From the NCBI GenBank assembly GCA_002421805.1, contig DISM01000005.1, positions 183,941-247,940 on the forward strand: a stretch of 64,000 nucleotides of DNA, in the 5' to 3' direction. The stretch comes from Candidatus Omnitrophica bacterium UBA6210. GTDB taxonomy: Bacteria; Omnitrophota; Gorgyraeia; Velamenicoccales; Velamenicoccaceae. Shown here piece by piece: positions 23,946 through 32,842 of the stretch (position 1 is the first letter of the stretch; each line of letters begins with the position of its first letter). Under the pieces are notes generated by a model, which made no database searches, was not told where the DNA came from, and saw only the letters and a program-made list of their open reading frames with translations. The position numbers were made by a program, and so were the translations under genes.

Positions 23946-24610
23946 GTGCTTTCATTTGTCTCATCCCGTCATTCAACGAAGAAAAGACGATCGGCTGGCT
24001 GGTCATGAGCCTGAGGGTCAAGGGATTCGATGTCACAGTGATCGATGACGGCTCGATGGACCAGACGGCGCGACTGGCCCATGCCAACGGCGCAGAAGTC
24101 ATCATCAACGAGCGCAACCTTGGCAAAGGCGCTTCTTTACGCAAGGCCTTTGAAATCCTTAAGAATCGTCCCTGCGAGGGCGTCATCATCATGGATGGAG
24201 ACGGCCAGCATCTGCCGTCTGACGTCGATCCGTTTATCCTTTGTTTCCGTGATAAGGCGCCTGGGCTTGTGGTCGGTAACAGGATGCATAAACCCAAAGG
24301 CATGCCGCTTATCAGGCAGCTGACCAACGCCTTTATGTCTGCCATCATCTCCGGGATGTGCGGGCAACGCATCCCGGACACTCAGTGCGGGTTTCGTCTC
24401 ATTTCGATAGACGCATTGCGGGCGATCGCCCTGAATACGGAACGTTATGAAATTGAGTCAGAGATGCTCCTGGAGGTCGCGCGCGCGGGGTTTAAGATCG
24501 AATCCGTCCCGATCGCGTCCGTCTATGACGGCCAGTATAGCGCGATCCACCCCATAAAAGACACCATCAGGTTTTTTAGATTTATTTGCGGGAAAAAAAA
24601 TGAAAAATAG
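23942..24610 (+). CDS. Family 2 glycosyltransferase (polyprenyl-phosphate sugar synthase type)
   Basis: 222 residues, cytoplasmic GT-A fold. Seen: ICLIPSFNEEKTIGWLV, VIDDGSMDQTARLA, the metal-binding IIMDGDGQHLPSD and DTQCGFRLISIDAL, all like DPM1/Dpm-type enzymes that load a sugar on polyprenyl phosphate. No membrane tail. ATG 23942 overlaps the previous stop; ATG 23912 would overlap more and is not preferred. The 3' end overlaps manC by 11 nt. Confidence 0.86.
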   Translation: MSAFICLIPSFNEEKTIGWLVMSLRVKGFDVTVIDDGSMDQTARLAHANGAEVIINERNLGKGASLRKAFEILKNRPCEGVIIMDGDGQHLPSDVDPFILCFRDKAPGLVVGNRMHKPKGMPLIRQLTNAFMSAIISGMCGQRIPDTQCGFRLISIDALRAIALNTERYEIESEMLLEVARAGFKIESVPIASVYDGQYSAIHPIKDTIRFFRFICGKKNEK

Positions 24611-26048
24611 CCATGCGCGATACGCCGTATTGTTGGCCGGCGGGGTCGGCAGCAGGTTCTGGCCCCAGAGCCGCACCCTTGAGCCTAAACAGTTCCTTCG
24701 CCTGGAGAGGGACAAGAGCCTCTTTCGCCGTTCTCTCGAGCGCATCCGTTCTCTGGTCCCGCCTCATCATATTTATATCGTGACATCGCCTCTTTACGGG
24801 GATGTCATACGGTCGGAGGCGGCTCTGTTCGATATCCCGATCTCCAATTTGATCTTTGAACCTATACCGAAAAATACGGCCCCTGCCATAGCCCTGGCTG
24901 TCAAGGTCATCTTTGACCGTTGTGGGGATAAAGATGCCGGCGTGGCCGTCTTGCCCTGCGACCAGATGATAACGAATAAGAAGAGATTTTCCGGCCTCAT
25001 GCGGTATGCTTTTGCCAATTGCCGCGATCGTTTCGTTATTTTCGGGATTCCGCCTCATCGGCCTGCGACGGGATACGGTTACATCAAAGCCCCCGCAGAC
25101 GGCAGCTTCGGCACGGGGGGCGTCTTGCGCCGTGTTGAGAAATTTTGCGAAAAGCCGGATTTAAGAACGGCCAGGAGGTTTTTGAAACAAGGGTCATACT
25201 TTTGGAATAGCGGGATATTTGTCGGGAGTGCCGGGGTATTCCTGTCGTCCATACGCACTCATCTGCCGGCTCTTTTGAAACAGGTTTCTGTTGCCGCGGC
25301 GGCGGGAGCAGAAGGCCTCGCATCGTGGGATAAGATCGATCCTGTTTCGTTCGATTACGGCGTGATGGAAAAGACAAGGAATATAGCCATGATCCCGGCT
25401 GACCGGCTTGGTTGGTCGGACCTTGGCAGCTGGCAGGCGTGGGATGAGCTTCAGCGCAAGGATAAGGACAATAACCTTTTGCTTGCCGATATCGTGGATA
25501 TCGGCAGCCATGATCTCACGGTCCTCGGCCGTGAGCACCTGATAGCCACGATTGGCCTCAAAGGATTGATCGTGGTTGATACGCCGGACGCCCTTTTTAT
25601 CGCGGATAAGAAGAAGAGTGAAGACGTCAAGCAGGTCGTGGAAATCTTGAAGAAGAACAAAAGAGAAGAACATTTCTGTCATATCACTGTCAAACGCCCC
25701 TGGGGCGCCTATACGGTGCTTGAAACAGGCCCCGGATTCAAGATCAAACTTGTGGAGGTCCTGCCCGGAAAATCTTTGAGTCTGCAGCTTCACAGAAAGC
25801 GCAGCGAACACTGGGTCGTCATTCAGGGACGGGCGACGGTCACAAACGGCAAGGGGCAGTATCGTGTTCGGCAGAACGACAGCACATTCATCCCCCGAGG
25901 GCATCGCCATCGCCTGGAAAACAAGGAAAAGACCGTATTAAAGATTGTCGAGGTGCAGACAGGCGCAAGCCTCACTGAAAATGATATCGTCAGATTTCAG
26001 GATAGCTTTGGAAGGACGAAACCCCACCAGTTTATTTTAAGAAGTTAA
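24600..26048 (+). CDS. manC: Mannose-1-phosphate guanylyltransferase / mannose-6-phosphate isomerase
   Basis: 482 residues, bifunctional type II enzyme. N-terminal nucleotidyltransferase: AVLLAGGVGSRFWPQSR, EPKQFLRL with the uridylyl-type lysine, and FWNSGIFVGSAGVF. C-terminal cupin (from about residue 360): VKRPWGAYTVLETGPGFKIK, PGKSLSLQLHRKRSEHWVVI with metal ligands, and FIPRGHRHRLENK. It supplies GDP-mannose, which the gmd product at 41178 converts further. Confidence 0.93.
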   Translation: MKNSHARYAVLLAGGVGSRFWPQSRTLEPKQFLRLERDKSLFRRSLERIRSLVPPHHIYIVTSPLYGDVIRSEAALFDIPISNLIFEPIPKNTAPAIALAVKVIFDRCGDKDAGVAVLPCDQMITNKKRFSGLMRYAFANCRDRFVIFGIPPHRPATGYGYIKAPADGSFGTGGVLRRVEKFCEKPDLRTARRFLKQGSYFWNSGIFVGSAGVFLSSIRTHLPALLKQVSVAAAAGAEGLASWDKIDPVSFDYGVMEKTRNIAMIPADRLGWSDLGSWQAWDELQRKDKDNNLLLADIVDIGSHDLTVLGREHLIATIGLKGLIVVDTPDALFIADKKKSEDVKQVVEILKKNKREEHFCHITVKRPWGAYTVLETGPGFKIKLVEVLPGKSLSLQLHRKRSEHWVVIQGRATVTNGKGQYRVRQNDSTFIPRGHRHRLENKEKTVLKIVEVQTGASLTENDIVRFQDSFGRTKPHQFILRS

Positions 26049-26079
26049 CAGGAATTTGCATAAGCTACCGGAGGAGAAT

Positions 26080-26868
26080 ATGAAAGTAGTCATTCTGGCT
26101 GGCGGCAGGGGAACGAGGATCAGCGAAGAAACAGGCAGTATCCCCAAGCCCATGGTGGAGATCGGCGGCAAGCCGATCCTCTGGCATATCATGAAGATGT
26201 ATTCCCACTTCGGCTTCAACGAGTTCATCATCTGCCTGGGGTATCGCGGCTACCTCATTAAAGAGTACTTCTCGCATTATTTTTTGCATATGAGCGACGT
26301 CACGATCGATATGAAAAAGAACGATGTCAAGGTGCATGCAACGTCATCAGAACCCTGGAAGATCACGCTGGTGGATACGGGCCTGGAGACGAATACCGGC
26401 GGCCGCCTGAAGAGAATCCGCAAATATGTCGATGGCGAAACGTTCATGATGACATACGGGGATGGGGTCAGCGATCTCAACATCGGAGAGCTCCTGAAAT
26501 TCCACAAGAAGAACAAGAGATACGCGACGGTAACGGCCATCCAGTTCGCCGGCCGGTTCGGCGCGCTCAGGATTGAAAAAAACAATGCTATCACATCTTT
26601 TTTTGAAAAACCCAAAGGCGATGGCATCTGGGTGAGCGGTGGGTTTTTTGTCTTGGAACCCGAAGTATTTAGATATATAAAAGACGATTCGATTTTTTGG
26701 GAGAAGGAACCGCTGGAGAAACTTGCACGAGATGGTCAGCTGAATGCCTATAAACACGAGGGATTCTGGAAATGCATGGATACTCAGCGCGACAGGATCG
26801 AGCTTGAGCAGCTTTGGAGCTCCAAAAAAGCACCATGGAGGCTTGAAAAGCCCAGGGAAATGGCATGA
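26080..26868 (+). CDS. rfbF: Glucose-1-phosphate cytidylyltransferase
   Basis: 262 residues. Makes CDP-glucose, first step of CDP-deoxyhexose synthesis. Clear family features: MKVVILAGGRGTRISEET, PKPMVEIGGKPILWHIMK, GYRGYLIKEYF, TGLETNTGGRLKRI, MTYGDGVSDLNIGELL, and SGGFFVLEPEVF. Start ATG 26080 has GGAGGAG 4 nt upstream. It overlaps the dehydratase start by 4 nt. Confidence 0.94.
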   Translation: MKVVILAGGRGTRISEETGSIPKPMVEIGGKPILWHIMKMYSHFGFNEFIICLGYRGYLIKEYFSHYFLHMSDVTIDMKKNDVKVHATSSEPWKITLVDTGLETNTGGRLKRIRKYVDGETFMMTYGDGVSDLNIGELLKFHKKNKRYATVTAIQFAGRFGALRIEKNNAITSFFEKPKGDGIWVSGGFFVLEPEVFRYIKDDSIFWEKEPLEKLARDGQLNAYKHEGFWKCMDTQRDRIELEQLWSSKKAPWRLEKPREMA

Positions 26869-27857
26869 ATAAGAATTTTTGGAAGAACAAAAAAGTTTTA
26901 ATCACGGGTTTTGAGGGGTTTTTGGGATCGAATCTTTCGAAGACGCTTATTTCTTTAGGCGCCAGTGTGGTTGGCCTGGATATAAAAGTCAGGAGAAAAG
27001 AAACGATCTTGTCCGTGGCGGATTATCAAAAGATAACCGTCGTCAAGGGGAGCGTTACAAATTATAGATTGTTGGAGGCCATTTTAAGAAAAGAAAAGAT
27101 CGATATCGTTTTTCATCTGGCTGCTGAGGCTATTGTAGGCAAGTGTCATAAAAACCCGTTATGCACGTTTGCTACAAATATCATGGGCACATGGAACGTG
27201 CTGGAAGCATGCGCAAAGATAGGTGGGATCGAAGCTGTTGTTGTCGCCTCAAGCGATAAGGCCTACGGCAGTCATAAAAAGCTGCCTTATAAAGAGGACG
27301 CGCCTTTGTTGGGCAATCATCCTTATGATGTATCGAAAAGTTGCGCCGATCTGATTGCAGCCACATATTTTCATTCTTATGGCCTGCCGGTGGCCATAAC
27401 ACGATGTGGCAATATTTATGGGCCGGGAGATTTTTACCTTTCACGTATTATCCCGGACGCTATTAAGTGCAGTATGGGCGGGAAAACCATCCTATTGCGC
27501 AGTGACGGAAAATTTAGAAGAGATTATGTCTTTGTCGATGATATCGTTGATGGCTATTTGTTGCTTGCCGAAAAATTGCAGCAAGGCGGTTTTTCTGGCG
27601 AGGCTTTTAATTTCAGCAATGAAAATCCCATCGATGTCATTGCTCTGATACATAAAATATCCGAGATCGCGGGAACAAAAATAAATTATAAAATATTGAA
27701 TAGGGCAAAGTATGAAATCAAGAATCAGTATCTTTCGTCGGACAAGGCAAAAAAATGGCTTCGATGGAAACCGAAATATAGTCTTCAAAAAGGCCTGCGT
27801 AAGACAATTGCATGGTATAAGAAATTTTATAATACAAAGCCCCAGACAGTTGCCTGA
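26865..27857 (+). CDS. rfbG: CDP-glucose 4,6-dehydratase-like SDR
   Basis: 330 residues, extended SDR. NAD-binding VLITGFEGFLGSNLSKTL, IVFHLAAEAIV, VVASSDKAYGSHKKLPYKE with the catalytic Ser/Asp region, and YDVSKSCADLIA with the YxxxK pair. It should produce CDP-4-keto-6-deoxyglucose from the RfbF product. From here to about 38 kb base composition is clearly more AT-rich than before. Confidence 0.88.
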   Translation: MNKNFWKNKKVLITGFEGFLGSNLSKTLISLGASVVGLDIKVRRKETILSVADYQKITVVKGSVTNYRLLEAILRKEKIDIVFHLAAEAIVGKCHKNPLCTFATNIMGTWNVLEACAKIGGIEAVVVASSDKAYGSHKKLPYKEDAPLLGNHPYDVSKSCADLIAATYFHSYGLPVAITRCGNIYGPGDFYLSRIIPDAIKCSMGGKTILLRSDGKFRRDYVFVDDIVDGYLLLAEKLQQGGFSGEAFNFSNENPIDVIALIHKISEIAGTKINYKILNRAKYEIKNQYLSSDKAKKWLRWKPKYSLQKGLRKTIAWYKKFYNTKPQTVA

Positions 27858-27882
27858 GATAATCATGGGGGAGACCACGCAT

Positions 27883-29106
27883 ATGATTTGTAGGTTTTGC
27901 GGTAAGCCCCTTGAAGATATTATTCTCTCGCTCGGGTCAGCTCCTTTATCGAATTCATACCTGCGCGAAGAACAGTTGGTTTTAAATGAGAAAACTTTTC
28001 CGCTTGATGTTTTTTTGTGCACGGGTTGTTTTCTGGTTCAGATTCCGGAGTTCGAAAGTCCTGAAAACATTTTCAAAGATTATGCTTATTTTTCTTCTTT
28101 TTCAGATACCTGGAAACAACATACCAAAATTTATGCAGATAGCATGGTGTCTTTCCTTAATCTGAAGCAAGATTCCCTTGTTATCGAAATAGCCAGCAAT
28201 GATGGTTGTCTGCTAAAAAACTTTACAGTAAGGGGCATACCTGTGTTGGGAATAGAACCCGCATGTAATGTGGCCGACGTGGCAATCAAGAATGGCATTC
28301 CGACAGAAAAAGCTTTTTTTGGGATTTCACTTGCCAAGAAACTTGCCCGTGTCGGTCAGCGACCCGATTTGCTTTTGGGAAATAATGTCTTGGCTCATGT
28401 TCCGGACATCAATGATTTCATAGCAGGGCTTAAAATCCTTCTGAAACCGAGGGGCGTTATCACATTGGAATTTCCGCACTTGATGAAACTCATCGATGAG
28501 AATCAATTCGATACTATCTACCATGAGCATTTTTCCTATTTTTCTCTATTGACGGTACAGAAAATTTTTGACGAACATAATCTCGATATCTTCGATGTAG
28601 AAGAGTTACCGGTGCATGGGGGGTCTTTACGTATCTATGTCAAACATAAGAAAGACACGACTAGGTCCATTTCTGAGAGGGTGTCGGTATTGAAGCGCAA
28701 AGAGCTGGAGAGAGGGCTGGCAGACAAAAAGTATTATTCCAAGTTTAGAAAAAGGGTGGCTGTCCTAAAAAGAGAAATTCAGCGATTCTTTAAAGAAACA
28801 AAAGCAAATGGCCGGTCAATCGTCGCATATGGAGCTCCGGCAAAAGGAAACACGTTGTTGAATTGCTGCGGCCTTTCCTGGAGGGATTTGTCTTATACAG
28901 TCGACAAGAATCCTAATAAGCAAGGACGTTTTCTCCCGGGAAGCCATATACCCATAAAAAATCCGGAGCAGATCAAGATTACCAAACCCGATTTCGTTTT
29001 TATACTTCCATGGAATATCAAAGACGAAATCATGGAGCAAATGGGTTTCATCCGGGAATGGGGAGGGAGATTTGTCCTTCCTATTCCCAAACTAGAGATT
29101 ATCTAG
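27883..29106 (+). CDS. NDP-hexose C-methyltransferase (TylC3-like)
   Basis: 407 residues from ATG 27883, chosen because GGGGGAG precedes it by about 9 nt; ATG 27865 is possible. Three parts: an N-terminal zinc site (CRFCG...CTGC), a SAM-binding Rossmann domain (LVIEIASNDGCLLKNF, LLLGNNVLAHVPDINDFI), and a C-terminal domain with YHEHFSYFSLLTVQKIF, GGSLRIYVKH and AYGAPAKGNTLLNCCG. This matches C-methyltransferases that branch a keto-deoxy sugar, usually at C-3. Placed right after rfbF-rfbG, so the substrate is probably CDP-4-keto-6-deoxyglucose. Confidence 0.88.
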   Translation: MICRFCGKPLEDIILSLGSAPLSNSYLREEQLVLNEKTFPLDVFLCTGCFLVQIPEFESPENIFKDYAYFSSFSDTWKQHTKIYADSMVSFLNLKQDSLVIEIASNDGCLLKNFTVRGIPVLGIEPACNVADVAIKNGIPTEKAFFGISLAKKLARVGQRPDLLLGNNVLAHVPDINDFIAGLKILLKPRGVITLEFPHLMKLIDENQFDTIYHEHFSYFSLLTVQKIFDEHNLDIFDVEELPVHGGSLRIYVKHKKDTTRSISERVSVLKRKELERGLADKKYYSKFRKRVAVLKREIQRFFKETKANGRSIVAYGAPAKGNTLLNCCGLSWRDLSYTVDKNPNKQGRFLPGSHIPIKNPEQIKITKPDFVFILPWNIKDEIMEQMGFIREWGGRFVLPIPKLEII

Positions 29107-29640
29107 ATGATTTTTAAAGAAACTAGATTTAATGGCGTCTATCTTATTTATTTGGAAAAAATAAATGATGACCGGGGGTTCTTTGCGCGGACATATTGTG
29201 AAAAGGAGTTTGTGGCCCAGAAGATATGTTTTCCAATTAGACAGTCCAGCATTTCATTTAATAAAAGGAAAGGTACGTTACGAGGTATGCATTACCAGAT
29301 ATTTCCTCATGAAGAAGCAAAGATAATCAGTTGTCTTCACGGTTCGATATATGATGTGGTTGTGGACCTAAGAATAGATTCTCCTACCTACGGCCAGTGG
29401 ATCGCTTTTGCTATGAATGCTCAGGATTTCCCCATGATTTATGTGCCTAAAGGATGCGCACACGGTTTCCAGACTTTAGAAGATGATACAGTTGTTTTAT
29501 ACTGGATGTCTGAATTTTACCATCCGGAATCGGCATGTGGTTTTAGATGGAATGATCCTTTATTTGATATTCAATGGCCCAAGATCAAAAAAAGAATCAT
29601 TTCGGCCAAAGATCAGCAATATGCGGATTTTATGTTATGA
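29107..29640 (+). CDS. rfbC: dTDP-4-dehydrorhamnose 3,5-epimerase-like protein
   Basis: 177 residues, RmlC cupin family. Seen: NDDRGFFARTYCEKEF, RQSSISFNKRKGTLRGMHYQ with the catalytic His, VVVDLRIDSPTYG with the Asp partner, and IYVPKGCAHGFQTLEDD. In this setting it probably epimerises the C-methylated CDP-4-keto sugar and not dTDP-4-keto-rhamnose, since rmlA/rmlB are absent. Its stop overlaps the next start. Confidence 0.87.
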   Translation: MIFKETRFNGVYLIYLEKINDDRGFFARTYCEKEFVAQKICFPIRQSSISFNKRKGTLRGMHYQIFPHEEAKIISCLHGSIYDVVVDLRIDSPTYGQWIAFAMNAQDFPMIYVPKGCAHGFQTLEDDTVVLYWMSEFYHPESACGFRWNDPLFDIQWPKIKKRIISAKDQQYADFML

Positions 29641-30548
29641 AAAAGATCTTAGTTTCTGGTGCAGAAGGATTTATTGGAAGGCATGTACTTGATGTTTTGC
29701 AGTCTCGAGGCACCTATGAAATTCATGCTGTCAGATGCAAAAGGTCATATCGTAAGGTTGCTGGAATACGGTGGCATCAAGCCGATTTGTTAGATGCCGG
29801 TCAGACTGCAAAACTCATTAAGGATACCCGTCCTGATTTTCTGTTGCACTTTGCCTGGTGCACGAAACCAAAAGAATATTGGACATCCGAGCAGAATCGC
29901 TTATGGGAGAATGCGAGCATTGATCTTGCGGAGAGATTTTACGAAAATGGCGGAAAAAAAATGGTTGGAGCAGGGACATGTGCTGAATATAAGTGGAGTT
30001 CCGATGTTTTTTTTGAACAAGAAACTCCACTTCAACCCGCCACTCTTTATGGCCAATGTAAATCGCGGGTTGCCTCTTTTCTAGAGCAATATTCCAGAAA
30101 ACATGGCGTTTATAGCGCCTGGGGTCGAATCTTTTTCGTCTATGGCCCTTACGAAGACCCCTGTCGATTTGTTCCATCGATTATGCGTTCATTATTAGAG
30201 AATAAGCCGGCACTATGCACTCACGGTACACAGTGTCGGGATTTTTTGTATGTGAAAGATGTAGCATCGGCGTTTGTGGCTTTATTGGAAAGCGACGTCA
30301 TCGGTGCGGTTAACATTTCTTCTGGGCAGCCGGTTGTTTTAAAGGACGTGATTTATAGAATTGCAGATATGTTGCATCGGCGTGAACTTATTCAGTTGGG
30401 TTCGTTAGCGGCTCCAAAAAATGAAACACGTCAAATCGTAGGCGATAATCATCGATTAACGGATGAAGTCGGGTGGCGACCGGGTTATGATTTGGAAACT
30501 GGATTGGCACAAACAATGCTTTACTGGAGAAAAATGAGGGAGAAATGA
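29637..30548 (+). CDS. NAD-dependent epimerase/dehydratase, likely 4-ketoreductase
   Basis: 303 residues from ATG 29637 (overlaps the preceding TGA). NAD-binding KKILVSGAEGFIGRHVLDVL, LLHFAWCTKPKEYW, MVGAGTCAEYKW, and TLYGQCKSRVASFL with the YxxxK pair. Last enzyme of the CDP-sugar set, expected to reduce the 4-keto group to give the final CDP-branched deoxyhexose. Exact product cannot be read. Confidence 0.8.
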   Translation: MKKILVSGAEGFIGRHVLDVLQSRGTYEIHAVRCKRSYRKVAGIRWHQADLLDAGQTAKLIKDTRPDFLLHFAWCTKPKEYWTSEQNRLWENASIDLAERFYENGGKKMVGAGTCAEYKWSSDVFFEQETPLQPATLYGQCKSRVASFLEQYSRKHGVYSAWGRIFFVYGPYEDPCRFVPSIMRSLLENKPALCTHGTQCRDFLYVKDVASAFVALLESDVIGAVNISSGQPVVLKDVIYRIADMLHRRELIQLGSLAAPKNETRQIVGDNHRLTDEVGWRPGYDLETGLAQTMLYWRKMREK

Positions 30549-31309
30549 AAATAATTATCGATACAAAAGCGAAAATTATATCGGAAGAAACGGAGGGGCG
30601 GGTGCGCCATTTCAGTCTTTATAGCGATGAGGCTTTTGAGCTCTTATCGCGTCAGTGGATTCGAGTGGGCTGGAATCAGAAATACCCGTATACCTTTAGC
30701 TGGATGGGGCGGCCCATTATTCAAATCCCCGAAGATATCATTCGCGCCCAGGAGGTTATTTTCCGCATTAAACCCGATATCATCGTTGAGACAGGTATCG
30801 CGCATGGAGGGTCGCTAATTTTTTATGCCAGCCTGTGTAAAATAATGGGAAAAGGAAAGATTATTGGCGTGGATATCGAAATACGGCCGCATAACAGGAA
30901 TGCTATCGAACAGCATGAGCTTTATCCCTTCATCAGTCTTGTTGAGGGGGATTCCACAGATCCAAAAATTGTCAGCCAGGTGGGGGGATTAATTCAGCGG
31001 AACGAAAAGGTCATGATTTTTCTCGATTCAAATCATACGAAACAGCATGTTTTTAAAGAGTTGATGCTTTATGGGGGTTTTGTAACACCGGGATCTTATA
31101 TTGTTGTTGCTGATGGCATCATGAAGGACCTTGGTGATGTACCACGAGGGAATCCTTCCTGGCGGACGGACAATCCGATAGAGGCCATCATGGAATTCAC
31201 AAAACAACACAAAGACTTCGTGATAGAAGAACCCGAGCGGATTTTTAATGAAAGCAGTTTAACGACTAATGTTACACACTGGCCTTGTGCCTGGTTGAGA
31301 AAAAGATGA
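30545..31309 (+). CDS. CmcI-family SAM-dependent methyltransferase
   Basis: 254 residues, the cephalosporin-hydroxylase family (CmcI, rhamnosyl O-methyltransferases). Seen: SRQWIRVGWNQKYPYTFSW, IIVETGIAHGGSLIFYA, KIIGVDIEIRPHNR, VMIFLDSNHTKQHV and NPIEAIMEFTK. Members next to O-antigen genes O-methylate sugars. Overlaps both neighbours by 4 nt. Confidence 0.83.
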   Translation: MKIIIDTKAKIISEETEGRVRHFSLYSDEAFELLSRQWIRVGWNQKYPYTFSWMGRPIIQIPEDIIRAQEVIFRIKPDIIVETGIAHGGSLIFYASLCKIMGKGKIIGVDIEIRPHNRNAIEQHELYPFISLVEGDSTDPKIVSQVGGLIQRNEKVMIFLDSNHTKQHVFKELMLYGGFVTPGSYIVVADGIMKDLGDVPRGNPSWRTDNPIEAIMEFTKQHKDFVIEEPERIFNESSLTTNVTHWPCAWLRKR

Positions 31310-32823
31310 ACTTAGTAAAGAAAAATATCGTTGCTAATTTTGTAGGGAATATTTGGTATGCGATCATCAACTTGGCATTTATTCCTCTCTTTGTTAAATT
31401 TCTTGGAGTAGAAGCTTATGGACTGATTGGTATTTTTGTTACGCTGCAGGCATTATTTGTTCTTTTGGACATGGGATTGAGTTCCACGGTAACCCGAGAA
31501 ATGGCCCGTCTTTCTGTATCGACCGGCAAAGAACAGGAAACGAGTGACTTGGTCCATTCTCTGGAGCTGATTTATTGGGGAATGGCCGTTTTGATCGGGA
31601 TAGCCGTCGTAACGCTTTCGCCTCTTATGGCACAGCATTGGGTCAAGGCGAGCCAGCTGTCTGCTAAAACTATTGAGCAGACATTAAGAATCATGGGATT
31701 GTCGTTGGTCCTACAATGGCCATCTTCTTTTTATACAGGAGGATTAACAGGTCTCCAACGGCAGGTTCTTATCAATGGAATCAAAATCGGAATAGCGACT
31801 TTAAATGGCGTTGGTGCTATTTTAATTTTGTGGTTAATCGCTCCAACGATAAAGGCCTTTTTCTTGTGGCAAATTGTCATGGGAATAGTAAACACAGGTC
31901 TCTTGCGTTTCTTTCTATGGCGGTGCCTAACCCACACAGTAAAAAAACCTGTCTTCAAGAAATCGCTTCTCGTTGGTATATGGAAATTTGCTGCGGGTAT
32001 GAGCGGAGTAACGTTTTTGGGAACAATACTTTCTCAGATTGATAAGATTGTCCTGAGCAAATTGCTTTCTCTGGAAATGTTCGGTTACTATATGCTGGCG
32101 GCAGCCGTCGCCATGTCTCTGTACCGCCTTATTGGACCAGTTTTTTTTGCCGTGTATCCGAGATTTATCCAGCTAGTTTCTCTGGCTGACCAGGATGGAT
32201 TAAAAAAATTTTATCATAAAAGCTGTCAATTTATGTCAGTACTCGTTTTGCCGGTTGCTACCATGATTGCAATGTTTTCTTACCAGATCATGCTTATTTG
32301 GACTCAAGATGTATTAACAGCCAACAAAACGTATCTCCTTGTTAGTATTCTGATTTGCGGAACGGCCTTAAATGGATTGATGAATATTCCTTATGCCCTG
32401 CAATTAGCCTATGGATGGACAAGTTTAGCTTTATTCACCAATTTGATCAGTATGATTCTGTTGATACCGATGATACTATGGATGACCCACAAATATGGAG
32501 CCGTGGGTGGGGCGAGCACATGGTTAATACTTAATGTGGGATATTTTATTTTTGTTATTCATTTCATGCACAGGCGTTTATTACATCACGAAAAACGGCT
32601 ATGGTATACGCAAGACGTGGCCTTGCCGTTGTTTGCAAGTCTGGTTATTGCGGGTATTGGTCGCCTTTTGGTAGGCGGTTTGATGTCGAATGCTATGGCG
32701 ATCTTTTCCATCACCATGATTTATTTAGTAGCATTGGTGGCGGCAGCTATGATAACAACGACGACAAGGGCATGGTTGGTGACCCTGTGTTCAAATCTCA
32801 AAAAACAAATAATCGATAGATAA
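31306..32823 (+). CDS. Polysaccharide flippase (Wzx/MATE-like)
   Basis: 505 residues with about 12-14 membrane helices. Starts NLVKKNIVANFVGNIWYAII and continues FIPLFVKFLGVEAYGLIGIF, the usual Wzx entry. GTILSQIDKIVLSKLLS and GYYMLAAAVAMSLYRLIGPV are typical later blocks. It would flip the lipid-linked O-unit. ATG 31306 overlaps the previous stop. Confidence 0.88.
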   Translation: MNLVKKNIVANFVGNIWYAIINLAFIPLFVKFLGVEAYGLIGIFVTLQALFVLLDMGLSSTVTREMARLSVSTGKEQETSDLVHSLELIYWGMAVLIGIAVVTLSPLMAQHWVKASQLSAKTIEQTLRIMGLSLVLQWPSSFYTGGLTGLQRQVLINGIKIGIATLNGVGAILILWLIAPTIKAFFLWQIVMGIVNTGLLRFFLWRCLTHTVKKPVFKKSLLVGIWKFAAGMSGVTFLGTILSQIDKIVLSKLLSLEMFGYYMLAAAVAMSLYRLIGPVFFAVYPRFIQLVSLADQDGLKKFYHKSCQFMSVLVLPVATMIAMFSYQIMLIWTQDVLTANKTYLLVSILICGTALNGLMNIPYALQLAYGWTSLALFTNLISMILLIPMILWMTHKYGAVGGASTWLILNVGYFIFVIHFMHRRLLHHEKRLWYTQDVALPLFASLVIAGIGRLLVGGLMSNAMAIFSITMIYLVALVAAAMITTTTRAWLVTLCSNLKKQIIDR

Positions 32824-32842
32824 AAACAGTATCTCGAATACT

